DNA of 27,805 nucleotides from JANSXG01 sp965652425. GTDB lineage: Bacteria > Planctomycetota > Phycisphaerae > Phycisphaerales > UBA1924. The stretch is from positions 1 through 27,805 of the forward strand of contig CBFGVX010000042.1 in NCBI GenBank assembly GCA_965652425.1. The letters run 5' to 3'. Of this stretch, positions 14,101 to 21,802 are shown piece by piece (the first letter of the stretch is position 1; every line of letters begins with the position of its first letter). The notes under the pieces were generated by a model that saw only the letters and a program-made list of their open reading frames with translations, made no database searches and was not told the origin of the DNA. The position numbers were made by a program, and so were the translations under genes.

Positions 14101-14321
14101 CACGCATCCCGGTGCATATCCTGCCGGTTCGAAATGCTCCGGCCGATACGCTCCATGTGACTGGAAGCCAAACGAACCAGGCAGATCAGCACGCCGGCGG
14201 TGGAGCCGATGAACAGCGCACTCAGCAGTGCTGAGTCATCCGAAGGGCGGCCGGAGAAGCGGGCGTAACCCGTCGCGACGGAGATAATCAGTAATCCGAT
14301 GGTGAACACATACAGTGGCAT
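14100..14321 (-). CDS. Small two-helix membrane protein, hypothetical
   Basis: A 73-residue protein with two hydrophobic helices, LYVFTIGLLIISVATGY (about 3-19) and SALLSALFIGSTAGVLICLV (about 30-50), and a polar C-terminal tail ending RQDMHRDA. No family recognised. The ATG at 14321 has no strong ribosome site (GGAAACGG lies about 6 nt before it), so the start is moderately sure. It belongs by strand, size and lower G+C to the cluster of tiny envelope genes downstream. Its stop codon abuts the hairpin/T5 element at 14082-14100. Confidence 0.55.
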   Translation of the reverse strand: MPLYVFTIGLLIISVATGYARFSGRPSDDSALLSALFIGSTAGVLICLVRLASSHMERIGRSISNRQDMHRDA

Positions 14322-14433
14322 CTTGTGCCGTTTCCGAATGAGGGAGAAAACGAATCAACACACCAGTATTCGAGGATTTCCCGTCATACCGGTGAATGCC
14401 TGATGAAAATGTTCTCATTTCACGGATGTCGAA

Positions 14434-15942
14434 CTACTCGTTTTCCCCATCCGGTAGGCATGCATTGTCCTGCTCGGTGGTGGGGAGGCCGATGGTGAAG
14501 CGGCAGCCACGCTCCAGATTTTCGACTGCGATGCTCCCGCCGTGCAGCTCGGCGATGCCCTGGGCGATTTCGAGCCCGAGGCCGGTGCCGCGGCCGGACC
14601 GGATCTCGCTGTCGGCCTGCGAGAAGCGATCGAAGAGGTTCGGCAGGAGTTTCTCGGGGATACCCGGCCCGTAGTCGCGAACGGTGATATCGACCTGGCG
14701 GTCTGCGGAGCGGTGGGAGGCGGTGATCTCGATCTGCTCTCCGACTGCCGTAAAACGGATCGCGTTGCGGATCAGGTTGTCGATGGCCGTGCGCATGAGG
14801 TCGGGGTCCACGCACACCTCGATGGACTCTTCTGAGTCGATGAGTGTGGGCAGCAGCACGACCCCGTTCTGGCGAGCGAAGGCGGCGCAGTGTTCGACGG
14901 AATCCATGATCAGTTCGTTGACTGAATAGTCCTTCAGACTGCTGTTGAGCTTGCCGTCTCGCACGCGGGTGAGGGTGAGGAAGCTCTCGACAAGGCCTCC
15001 GAGCCGGGCCATTTCCTCGGCGATGCTCTGCGCGAATTTCTCGGCATCGCCGGAGATGCCCGGGTTTTTCATCAACACCTGTGCTTCGGTGAGCGCCACG
15101 GCGATCGGCGTTTTCAGCTCGTGGGAGACGCTGGCGATGAACCGGCCGTACGCGGCGTAGCCCCGCTCGATCCGCGCCATCGCCCGATCGAGCTCCTCGC
15201 GCAGTTTGGCGACCTCGGGATCTCCCGAGCCGCTCCCGCCGTTGAGCGACATGTGCTCGGGCGAGAGCGAGGCGACCTCGGATCGCAGCTCGTCCAATGG
15301 CCGCACCGCGATTCCTGCGATGTACCAGCCGGCGATGGCCGAACCGAGTATCCCGGCCAGGGAAGTCAGCGCGACGGCGGTCCAGACGGTTTCGATCCGC
15401 TGCTGCGCGTACCGGTCGGAGGTGGAGATCCACAGGATCAGCCCGGGCATGGCTGTTTGACCGGCGGCGATGGGCATCGCGAACGATCGATGCAGATTCG
15501 TCTCCTGCTCAGGGCCTTCCTCGGCGGTCCAGTCCGCGTACCGACCCAGCCCGCTGGAAATGGCCAAACGAACCGCCTCGGGATCTGCAGGAGGCGGGTT
15601 TGACGGATCGAACGCCACGGGTCTGCCCTGCATATCGAAGACCGCGATGCGAACCTTGTCGAAAAACACCAGCAGCGAACTGCGCTCGGCAAGCACCCGA
15701 AGCCGGTTGGCCTCGATATCAGAGGGGTTCGGCGGCAGACTCTCGATGACGCTCTCGGCTCGCATCCGGAGCTGATCGTCGTACAGCGATCGCAGCGAAC
15801 TCGCCTGGTACAGCAATGCGACCAGACTCACCGTGAGCTGCACGAGCGAGGAGATCAGGACCACCCACAGCGCAAGACGCAGACGGAGCGTCAGCACGCG
15901 AGGCGAGGATCCTTTCGACGCCGGGTCGCTGCGATCAGCCAC
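14434..15942 (-). CDS. Sensor histidine kinase (two-component)
   Basis: A membrane sensor of about 502 residues that autophosphorylates on His and passes phosphate to the regulator encoded just upstream. Order: helix 1 (LALWVVLISSLVQLTVSLVALL), a periplasmic domain of about 140 residues, helix 2 (VALTSLAGILGSAIAGWYIAG), a HAMP-like segment (RPLDELRSEVASL), H-box FIASVSHELKTPIAV (His274 from this start), N-box IDNLIRNAIRF, G1 DYGPGIP, F-box LFDRF and G2 GTGLGLEIA. All ATP-binding boxes are present. I take GTG at 15942 as start because GGAGG lies 9 nt upstream and the overlap with the regulator's stop is 8 nt; a GTG at 15963 (509 residues) has no ribosome site. The sensed signal is unknown. Confidence 0.95.
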   Translation of the reverse strand: MADRSDPASKGSSPRVLTLRLRLALWVVLISSLVQLTVSLVALLYQASSLRSLYDDQLRMRAESVIESLPPNPSDIEANRLRVLAERSSLLVFFDKVRIAVFDMQGRPVAFDPSNPPPADPEAVRLAISSGLGRYADWTAEEGPEQETNLHRSFAMPIAAGQTAMPGLILWISTSDRYAQQRIETVWTAVALTSLAGILGSAIAGWYIAGIAVRPLDELRSEVASLSPEHMSLNGGSGSGDPEVAKLREELDRAMARIERGYAAYGRFIASVSHELKTPIAVALTEAQVLMKNPGISGDAEKFAQSIAEEMARLGGLVESFLTLTRVRDGKLNSSLKDYSVNELIMDSVEHCAAFARQNGVVLLPTLIDSEESIEVCVDPDLMRTAIDNLIRNAIRFTAVGEQIEITASHRSADRQVDITVRDYGPGIPEKLLPNLFDRFSQADSEIRSGRGTGLGLEIAQGIAELHGGSIAVENLERGCRFTIGLPTTEQDNACLPDGENE

Positions 15943-16624
15943 CCACGGCGTCCTCCATGACACCGAAGCGGTATCCGGCGCCCTTGATCGTGTGGATCAG
16001 CTCGCGTTCGAAGCCGCGATCGATCTTCTTGCGGAGCGATGAGATGTAGACATCGATCACATTGCTCGAGGGCTCGAAGTTCATGTCCCAGACCTTCTCG
16101 CCGATCTGCGTGCGAGAAAGAACGCGGTTCTGGTTGCGCATCAGGTATTCGAGCAGGCCGTACTCCTTGTTCGAAAGCTCGAAGACCTCGTCCCCCCGCT
16201 TGGCGCGCCGCGTGTACAGATCGAGTTCGAGATCGTCGCACCGGAGCACGCGCGATTCGGTGGCCTCCCCGCGCCGGAGCATCGCGCGGATGCGCGCGAG
16301 CAGTTCTTCGAATTCGAAGGGTTTGGTGATGTAGTCATCGGCACCGGAATTCAGACCCGCGACCTTGTCATCGGTCGTGGACAACGCGGTGAGCATGATG
16401 ATCGGTGCGCTCACTTTCCTGCGTCGAAGGTTGCGGCACACCTCGATGCCATCGCGATCCGGCAGCATCAGGTCGAGGACGATGACATCGTAATCCTCGA
16501 TGGAAGCGAGCTCTTCGCCCTCGAAGCCGGTGTGGCAGACATCCGCTGCGAAGCCGTTCTCATTGAGCCCGCTCTGGAGTGCCTTGGCCATCTTGGGGTT
16601 GTCTTCAACGATCAAAATCCGCAT
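15935..16624 (-). CDS. OmpR/PhoB-family response regulator
   Basis: A 229-residue DNA-binding response regulator. The receiver domain (1-120) has the acidic pair in VEDN (Glu7, Asp8), the phosphate-accepting Asp51 in VIVLDLMLPDRDG, the Thr in IMLTALS, and the Lys in DDYITKPFEF. The C-terminal winged helix (about 128-225) shows ELSNKEYGLLEYLMRNQ, VLSRTQI, the recognition-helix region SNVIDVYISSLRKKID and the closing TIKGAGYRFG. ATG 16624 is chosen because GAGGAGA lies about 6 nt upstream; the longer frame to 16675 would overlap the promoter. The kinase gene overlaps its end, so the two are translated as a pair. A strong promoter and a palindrome lie just upstream. Confidence 0.96.
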   Translation of the reverse strand: MRILIVEDNPKMAKALQSGLNENGFAADVCHTGFEGEELASIEDYDVIVLDLMLPDRDGIEVCRNLRRRKVSAPIIMLTALSTTDDKVAGLNSGADDYITKPFEFEELLARIRAMLRRGEATESRVLRCDDLELDLYTRRAKRGDEVFELSNKEYGLLEYLMRNQNRVLSRTQIGEKVWDMNFEPSSNVIDVYISSLRKKIDRGFERELIHTIKGAGYRFGVMEDAVGG

Positions 16625-16670
16625 ACGGATCTCCTCATCGTGCCCGCGTGCATCATGGGGCATCGTTCGC

Positions 16671-16697
16671 ATCATAGCGTGAAGCGGTGCGTGTCAA
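16671..16697 (-). promoter_or_regulatory. Sigma-70-type promoter of the two-component operon
   Basis: Minus strand: -35 TTGACA (16697-16692, consensus) and -10 TATGAT (16676-16671, 5 of 6), separated by 15 bp, shorter than the usual 17. It lies about 46 nt before the regulator's ATG. The short spacer could mean the promoter depends on an activator. Confidence 0.6.
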
Positions 16698-16712
16698 GCC
16701 GCCCGTTATATC

Positions 16713-16724
16713 CCCGCATGCGGG
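16713..16724. promoter_or_regulatory. Perfect 12-bp palindrome upstream of two-component promoter
   Basis: CCCGCATGCGGG is an exact palindrome 16 bp upstream of the -35 box. Its position suits an activator site, possibly autoregulation, but OmpR-type regulators usually bind direct repeats, so the factor is open. Confidence 0.35.
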
Positions 16725-16837
16725 CAGAAAGATGAAAATATCTTCAGCGTGAGTTCATCCGAGATTTGTGTCCGCAACCGATGATTCTCAAGTGTCCATG
16801 CACAAAGAGGCAGCCCCAGAGACGAAAGTTCATTTCG

Positions 16838-17206
16838 ATGAGAACACCGGACGAACAGTCCACCGCACCGCGCCAGGACATCCGCAGCGAGCCGGTGCGC
16901 GAGCCCCAGTCTCCTCGCGAGACTTACCCGAACGAACACGCCGCCCGCATCGCCGATAAATCCCCGGAGGGCATGCCCGCGAATCCCGAACTCGGGCCAT
17001 CAGGAATCGTGAAACTCATGGTCGCCGCGATGGTCGTGGTGCTCGGCGCGAGCGCTCTGACTTGGGCGATTGTCGGCCCCGACGCGGCTTTGGGTGTGCT
17101 CATCGTCGGAGTGCTTCTCGCGATCGTGGTGAACCCGGTGATCTACGCGAGCGCGCTCCGCGCGAAGGAGCGCAAGCAGGTCGAGGACTCAATGAATCGC
17201 AAGTGA
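16838..17206 (+). CDS. Small membrane protein, hypothetical
   Basis: A 122-residue protein: a polar, Pro/Arg/Glu-rich N-terminal half (1-60) and two hydrophobic helices in the second half (VKLMVAAMVVVLGASALTWAIV and ALGVLIVGVLLAIVVNPVIYA), then a charged tail LRAKERKQVEDSMNRK. No family recognised. ATG 16838 begins the colinear polar segment; an ATG-like start at 16766 would add a Cys/Arg-rich stretch that does not look native. No clear Shine-Dalgarno sequence is seen. Transcribed away from the two-component operon, and convergent with purH (19-nt gap between stops). Confidence 0.65.
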   Translation: MRTPDEQSTAPRQDIRSEPVREPQSPRETYPNEHAARIADKSPEGMPANPELGPSGIVKLMVAAMVVVLGASALTWAIVGPDAALGVLIVGVLLAIVVNPVIYASALRAKERKQVEDSMNRK

Positions 17207-17225
17207 ACAAGTCAAGCCAAGCAGC

Positions 17226-18836
17226 TCAGTGCCTGAAGTGACGCACGCCGGTCAACAGACAGGTCACACCGTTCGCTTCGCACAAATCAACCGTCTCCTG
17301 ATCGCGCTTCGATCCTCCGGGGTGCACGAGCACGCGAACGCCGGCATCAATCAGGATCTGCGGCCCATCTGAAAACGGGAAGAACGCATCGGACGCCGCG
17401 ATCGGCGTGCGTATGCGCGAAAGATCCCCGGCCTTGCGCACCGCGAGTTCGCAGCTCGCCACCCGGTCCATCTGGCCCGCTCCGCCTCCGAACAGACGCA
17501 CGCCATCCATTCCCGCATCCCACCCGCCGATCGCGATCGCGTTCGAGGTCAGGTGCTTGCACGCCAACCAGACGACCGATGCTTCTCGGAGCACTTCCGC
17601 CGTCGGTTTCGGTCCCGCGGCGTGCTGCCAACTCTTCGCATCGGGCAACGCATCATCGGCGCTCTGCACCAGTGCCCCGCCCGGCACACTGCGGATCCGA
17701 AGCGCACTCCGGCATTGACCCGTCGACGGCTTCGCGCTGAGCAATCGCACATTCTTCCATCGGTCGCTCAGCACGGACGCGGCCTCTGGCGCAAACCCGT
17801 TCGCCACGATCACCTCGAAGAATGACGCGTGTTCCGTAAGCCATACGGCGCTTTGCTCGTCCATCGGCGCATTGATCGAGAGGATCCCGCCGTACGCCGC
17901 GAGCGGATCGCCCGCGTACGCGAGTTCGATGGCCTGCCGAGCGCTCTCCGCGACGGCGACCCCGCACGGGTTGGTGTGCTTGACCACCGACGCTCCAACC
18001 ATGCCATCGAAGGTGAGCGCAAGGTCCGTGGTCACGCCGACGGCCGCCGCCGCATCGTTGAGGTTGTTGTAGCTCAGTTCCTTCCCGGCGAGCTGCTCGG
18101 CGTTCACCAGATCGATCCGGTCCGCCGATGCCGCGTCCGCGTAGACCGCGGCTCGCTGGTGCGGGTTCTCGCCGTAACGCAGCTCGGAGCGGAGCGTGTA
18201 CCGGGGGGAAAGCGTACGGGGAAACTCCGCAGCCCCCGTCCCCTCGCCAGACAGATACCGATGGATCGCGGCGTCGTACGAGCTGGTTCGCTCGAACGCC
18301 GCGAGCGCGAGTGCGCGGCGAGTCTCGGAACTGATGCTCCCGCCGTTCGCGTCGAGATCGTTCGAAACCCGTTCGTACTGCGACGGATCGGTGACGATCG
18401 CGACATGCCGGAAGTTCTTCGCCGCCGACCGGACCATCGACGGCCCGCCGATATCGATCTGTTCGATCGCTTCCTCTTCGGTCACACCGTCTTTGGCCAC
18501 GGTCTGCTCGAACGGGTAGAGATTCACACACACCAGATCGATCGGAGCGATCCCGTGCTCGCGCATCGACGCGGCGTGCTCAGCGTCCTCGCGCAGCGCG
18601 AGGATGCCCCCGTGCACCTTCGGGTGCAGCGTTTTCACACGACCGTCCATCATCTCGGGGAAGCCCGTGACCTCGTCGATCGGCGTAACCGGCAGCCCGG
18701 CCTCACTGAGCACGCGATGGGTCCCGCCGGTCGACACGAGCGTGAACCCGTGGCGCACGAGCGAGCGTGCAAAGTCGAGAAGACCGGCCTTGTCGCTGAC
18801 CGAGATCAGCGCCAGCCGCGGCGAGGGATTGCTCAT
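17226..18836 (-). CDS. purH: Bifunctional AICAR transformylase / IMP cyclohydrolase
   Basis: Cytoplasmic enzyme for the last two steps of de novo IMP synthesis: formylation of AICAR using 10-formyl-tetrahydrofolate, then ring closure. The 536 residues match the family length. The N-terminal MGS-like cyclohydrolase domain (1-about 195) shows LALISVSDKAGLLDFA, LVSTGGTHRVL, DGRVKTLHPKVHGG and NLYPFEQTV. The C-terminal transformylase domain has ELRYGENPHQRAAVY, the catalytic Lys-His in VVKHTNPCGVAV (Lys286, His287), DAFFPFSDGP and the terminal HPGGSKRDQE ... TGVRHFRH. The ATG at 18836 starts directly at the domain. It lies 61 nt downstream of the propeller lipoprotein gene on the same strand. No purine operon neighbours. 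Confidence 0.97.
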   Translation of the reverse strand: MSNPSPRLALISVSDKAGLLDFARSLVRHGFTLVSTGGTHRVLSEAGLPVTPIDEVTGFPEMMDGRVKTLHPKVHGGILALREDAEHAASMREHGIAPIDLVCVNLYPFEQTVAKDGVTEEEAIEQIDIGGPSMVRSAAKNFRHVAIVTDPSQYERVSNDLDANGGSISSETRRALALAAFERTSSYDAAIHRYLSGEGTGAAEFPRTLSPRYTLRSELRYGENPHQRAAVYADAASADRIDLVNAEQLAGKELSYNNLNDAAAAVGVTTDLALTFDGMVGASVVKHTNPCGVAVAESARQAIELAYAGDPLAAYGGILSINAPMDEQSAVWLTEHASFFEVIVANGFAPEAASVLSDRWKNVRLLSAKPSTGQCRSALRIRSVPGGALVQSADDALPDAKSWQHAAGPKPTAEVLREASVVWLACKHLTSNAIAIGGWDAGMDGVRLFGGGAGQMDRVASCELAVRKAGDLSRIRTPIAASDAFFPFSDGPQILIDAGVRVLVHPGGSKRDQETVDLCEANGVTCLLTGVRHFRH

Positions 18837-18857
18837 GCCATGTGCCGTTCGATGTGA

Positions 18858-18873
18858 CCGGTCGTCAGACCGG
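18858..18873. other. Small intergenic hairpin between propeller gene and purH
   Basis: CCGGTC (18858-18863) pairs with GACCGG (18868-18873) around a 4-nt loop. There is no T-tract on either strand, so it may be a weak terminator or a processing hairpin upstream of purH. Confidence 0.3.
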
Positions 18874-18880
18874 CCGGATA

Positions 18881-18907
18881 GTTCAGCGAGAAACGGTTCA
18901 GCGAGAA
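18881..18907. repeat. 12-bp tandem duplication spanning the propeller gene's stop codon
   Basis: GTTCAGCGAGAA occurs at 18881-18892 and again at 18896-18907, 15 bp apart. Because 15 is a multiple of three, the copy provides a second in-frame TGA (18885-18883) after four extra codons (TVSR) behind the true stop (18900-18898). Confidence 0.85.
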
Positions 18908-20082
18908 GAGAAACGCGCCAGAGCGGACTGACCGGAAAGCACGATCAGGTCGCCGTCGACAAAGCCGTCGGCGATGATCTCGCGCACGCCCGGCAGATCG
19001 ACCCGCTCCAGTACATCGCCGCTCGCGGCATCGACCAGCAGGCCCTGAGACCCGGTCCACACCACCAGATCGCCGTTGCGGACCGCGACGACCGTGCCCT
19101 GCGCATCGGGGTTGGCCCAGCGCCGGGTTCCGTTGCTGGTGGAGATGGCGACCAGACCCTCATCGGGCACGAACTGATAGAGCACGCCGTCGTGCACCGT
19201 CGGCTGGGCTTCCAGCCGGCTCTGGGTCCGAACCCGCCACAGCAGATCGCCGGTGGTCGAACCGAACGCGTAGATCGATTGATCGGTGGAGGCGATGTAC
19301 ATGTTGACGCCGTCGGAGATCGGGTTGTTCATCACGCCGCCGTAGATCTGCTTCAGCCCGGTGATGGCTTCGCCGTTGACCGGGTTGACCAGCAGCACCT
19401 GTCCGGATTCGGCGACCACGCCCGCGATGCGTCCGATCATGACAGGGTTGCCCCGAACGCGTTGGTTGAGCGCAAAGCCCCAGCGCTTCAGGCCGATGCG
19501 AATGTCGTGCCCGAACACCTCGCCGCGAGCGGAACCGTAGACCAGCATGTACCCATCGGCGAGCGCTGGGGCGGTATTCGCCAGTACGGCCAGGCGCTGC
19601 CGGTCCTCGAGCTGGCCCGTTTCCGCGTCGAGGAACAGCACTTCGCTCTCGCCGCTGACGACGATCCGGTCACCGACCCGCAGGTTGCCAAGGAACTTGT
19701 TCAGCGGTTCACCCAGATTGGCCACCCACAAGGTCCGGCCATTGCTGAGCTGCCGCGCGGTCAGGTTGTTTCGCACATCGTGAACCAGCAGCAGATCGTC
19801 GGCCAGGTCGAGCATCCGGGTGCGCGTTCCCTCGCCGCCGGTCTCGCCGATCGTCCAGTTCAGTCGGTATCCGAGCTTCTGGAACGGTTCGGCACGCTGG
19901 GTCACCGAGCGGCTTTCGACCCGCACGCTGGTGGTGCCGGACTCGCCCGAAACCGAAGCCGACCCGGAGGATCCGGTCGATCCCGCACAGCCGATGCTCA
20001 GCATCGAGAATGCAGCGGCGCTGGCGGCTGCGACGACGAAGCGGCCGCGGCGGCTTCCGAAACTCCAGATTCGGCTGGGCAT
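18898..20082 (-). CDS. PQQ-type beta-propeller protein (BamB-like), exported
   Basis: A 394-residue protein. The N-terminus has a basic stretch, a hydrophobic VVAAASAAAFSMLSI helix and GC at 31-32, so it is probably a lipoprotein, although the lipobox has Ser at -3. After a Ser/Gly-rich linker come repeated propeller blades with the 'A..G...W...' signature: LSNGRTLWVANLGEPL, DAETGQLEDR, GHDIRIGLKRWGFAL, STTGDLLWRVRTQS, STSNGTRRWANPD and DAASGDVLERVDLP. This resembles BamB-type and other PQQ-repeat scaffold proteins without PQQ enzymatic residues. A role in envelope protein assembly is only a possibility, since no Bam gene is nearby. The ATG at 20082 has GAGGAGA about 10 nt upstream; an earlier start at 20136 lies over the promoter. 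Confidence 0.82.
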   Translation of the reverse strand: MPSRIWSFGSRRGRFVVAAASAAAFSMLSIGCAGSTGSSGSASVSGESGTTSVRVESRSVTQRAEPFQKLGYRLNWTIGETGGEGTRTRMLDLADDLLLVHDVRNNLTARQLSNGRTLWVANLGEPLNKFLGNLRVGDRIVVSGESEVLFLDAETGQLEDRQRLAVLANTAPALADGYMLVYGSARGEVFGHDIRIGLKRWGFALNQRVRGNPVMIGRIAGVVAESGQVLLVNPVNGEAITGLKQIYGGVMNNPISDGVNMYIASTDQSIYAFGSTTGDLLWRVRTQSRLEAQPTVHDGVLYQFVPDEGLVAISTSNGTRRWANPDAQGTVVAVRNGDLVVWTGSQGLLVDAASGDVLERVDLPGVREIIADGFVDGDLIVLSGQSALARFSSR

Positions 20083-20117
20083 ATCGATCGGTCTCCTCAA
20101 AGGATGGGCGAATCGGG

Positions 20118-20146
20118 AGTATCCGCCCCCCCGCACACCCGGTCAA
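20118..20146 (-). promoter_or_regulatory. Promoter of the beta-propeller gene
   Basis: Minus strand: -35 TTGACC (20146-20141) and -10 GATACT (20123-20118) with a 17-bp spacer. It lies about 36 nt before ATG 20082. Confidence 0.65.
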
Positions 20147-20202
20147 CCTGCCGAGCGGGCCTGAAATGGGCTGTCCCGCTATTCCCGCTCTCACCGCCCG
20201 GC

Positions 20203-20208
20203 TACCCT
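20203..20208 (+). promoter_or_regulatory. Candidate -10 box for leaderless ribE
   Basis: TACCCT ends exactly 6 nt before the ribE ATG at 20215, with no Shine-Dalgarno sequence between. No convincing -35 is seen, and no FMN riboswitch can fit in the gap. Confidence 0.4.
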
Positions 20209-20214
20209 AGCACC

Positions 20215-20859
20215 ATGTTCACAGGACTGGTCCAGAGCATCGGCACCGTTCGATCCGCCGAATCCCGAGACTTCGGCGTGCGGTTCGTCGTGGATCCGGG
20301 CGGCTGGGATTACCGCCCGCACGCGGGGGATTCGATCGCCGTCAACGGCTGCTGCCTCACCTTCATCGAGCCGGATCGTCGAAACGGGCAGGGTGATGAC
20401 TCTGCGCTGCTCTTTGATGTGGTCGGCGAAACGCTGCGCCGGACCACCCTCGGCTCCCTCAAAGCCGGCCATCGCGTGAATCTGGAGCACGCCGCCCGAG
20501 CCGACACCCTGCTGGGGGGGCACATCGTTCAGGGCCACATCGATGCACTGGGCGAGGTGATCCGAATCAACGACGACCCCGGCGACTGGAGGATGCGGGT
20601 TCGAGCCCCGGAGGACGCGATGCCGTGCATCGTGCCGAAGGGCTCGGTCGCGCTGGAGGGTGTCTCGCTCACCGTCGCTTCGGTCGAACCGGCCACATCC
20701 GGCCCGCCCTCATGGTTCGAGGTCGCCCTCATCCCCACCACGCTGGACCTCACGAATCTGCGCGATCGGGCCGTCGGCGATGCCGTGAATATCGAAACGG
20801 ACATCCTCGCCCGCCAGACCGTGCACTGGTTGAAGCACTACGCCCCGACGACCCGCTGA
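20215..20859 (+). CDS. ribE: Riboflavin synthase, alpha subunit type
   Basis: Cytoplasmic enzyme that dismutates two 6,7-dimethyl-8-ribityllumazine molecules into riboflavin. The 214 residues match the family. Two homologous lumazine-binding barrels are visible. The first starts with the canonical MFTGLVQSIGTV and contains DSIAVNGCCLTF; the second has GGHIVQGHIDALGEV and KGSVALEGVSLTV. The linking IPTTLDLTNL and the closing GDAVNIETDILARQ complete the pattern. The start at 20215 is fixed by the universal MFTG N-terminus; the open frame continues upstream to 18604 but only as antisense to the propeller gene. No other rib gene is in the window. Confidence 0.96.
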   Translation: MFTGLVQSIGTVRSAESRDFGVRFVVDPGGWDYRPHAGDSIAVNGCCLTFIEPDRRNGQGDDSALLFDVVGETLRRTTLGSLKAGHRVNLEHAARADTLLGGHIVQGHIDALGEVIRINDDPGDWRMRVRAPEDAMPCIVPKGSVALEGVSLTVASVEPATSGPPSWFEVALIPTTLDLTNLRDRAVGDAVNIETDILARQTVHWLKHYAPTTR

Positions 20860-20871
20860 TCGGGCCGCGGA

Positions 20872-21741
20872 TCACTCAGTCTCAAACTTCGTGCCGCTGC
20901 GCGCTGAGCACAGCCCCCGTGCTCGGCGCGGGTTCTCGGGGTTCATCGCCCTGCGGCAAAACTCCACGAAGCGGCTGCCCGCAGGTGTCAGATCGCGCGA
21001 ACTGACCTCTTCGAGCAGCGGTCCGAAGGCCTGGGCCCCGCGATCGCGCAGCAGCAGGCGGTACAGCTCCTTCACCTCGCGTCGATCCCGGTCATCGAAC
21101 CCCGGTGCGCGCCGCAGGCCGATGGTGTTCAGCCCCGCGATGGTGTTGCGCATCGAGTTGGTCACGATGACGAACGGCGGCACATGCATGCTCACCGCCG
21201 CACCGCCCTGGAACATGCAGAGATCGCCGATGTCCACGAACTGATGGACGAGAGCAAAGCCCGACAGCGTCACCCGGTCGCCCAGATGCACATGACCGGC
21301 CAGACTCGCCCCGTTGCCGAAGGTGTTATGACTGCCGACGCGGCAGTTGTGCCCGATGTGGCTCTGCGCCATGAGCATGTTCGAATCGCCGATCACCGTG
21401 TCCGGTCCCGGCATCGTGCCGCGACTGATCGTCACGCCCTCGCGGATCAGGTTGCGCGAGCCGATGATGAGCTTGCCGGGTGTGTCGGGGTTGTAGGCCC
21501 GGTCCTGCGGGTCTCCGCCGAGCACGGCGTAGGGATGAACATCGTTGTGCTCGCCGAGCGTCGTGTCCTGCACGATCACGCAGCGAGCCCGCAGGCGGGT
21601 CCCGGCGCCGATCACGCAGCGCGGGCCGACGATCACGCCGCTCTCGATCACGGCGTTCTCGCCGATGGTCGCGCTGGGATGGATCAGCGCATCGGGGGCG
21701 ATCGTGGCGCTGGTGGCGATCTGTCCTTCGGGCTGGTTCAC
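20872..21741 (-). CDS. lpxA: UDP-N-acetylglucosamine acyltransferase (LpxA)
   Basis: First enzyme of lipid A synthesis; adds a hydroxyacyl chain from ACP to UDP-GlcNAc in the cytoplasm. The 289-residue protein (E. coli 262) has a left-handed beta-helix of hexapeptide repeats from about residue 10 (IHPSATIGENAVIESGVIVG). The NDVHPYAVLGGDPQD block, the catalytic-His region AQSHIGHNCRVG and ALVHQFVDIGD are all LpxA-specific. The C-terminal helical domain begins at GLRRAPGFDDRDRREVKELY. Its last 40 residues are more basic than usual. The GTG at 21741 is chosen because AAGGG lies about 9 nt upstream; the frame runs to 21876 but that overlaps the upstream phosphatase gene. It shows the cell makes lipid A-type lipopolysaccharide. 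Last gene of the gluQ-to-lpxA run. Confidence 0.94.
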   Translation of the reverse strand: MNQPEGQIATSATIAPDALIHPSATIGENAVIESGVIVGPRCVIGAGTRLRARCVIVQDTTLGEHNDVHPYAVLGGDPQDRAYNPDTPGKLIIGSRNLIREGVTISRGTMPGPDTVIGDSNMLMAQSHIGHNCRVGSHNTFGNGASLAGHVHLGDRVTLSGFALVHQFVDIGDLCMFQGGAAVSMHVPPFVIVTNSMRNTIAGLNTIGLRRAPGFDDRDRREVKELYRLLLRDRGAQAFGPLLEEVSSRDLTPAGSRFVEFCRRAMNPENPRRARGLCSARSGTKFETE

Positions 21742-21784
21742 GGCGGCGACCCTTCGAGATGCCGGGGGGAGTCGGCAGACGAAG

Positions 21785-21790
21785 AGTATA
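21785..21790 (-). promoter_or_regulatory. Candidate internal promoter (-10) for lpxA
   Basis: Minus strand TATACT (5 of 6 to TATAAT) lies 44 nt before the lpxA GTG, in the 61-nt gap after the phosphatase gene. The -35 is poor, so this is tentative. Confidence 0.35.
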
Positions 21791-21802
21791 CGGGCGATGG
21801 GC

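Noticed and set aside
18604..20214. 537-codon N-terminal extension in frame with ribE
   Set aside because: Riboflavin synthase starts with MFTG at 20215; upstream the frame is antisense to the propeller gene and reads as low-complexity.
20083..20214. FMN riboswitch before ribE
   Set aside because: No conserved RFN-element blocks, and the gap also contains the divergent promoter of the propeller gene.
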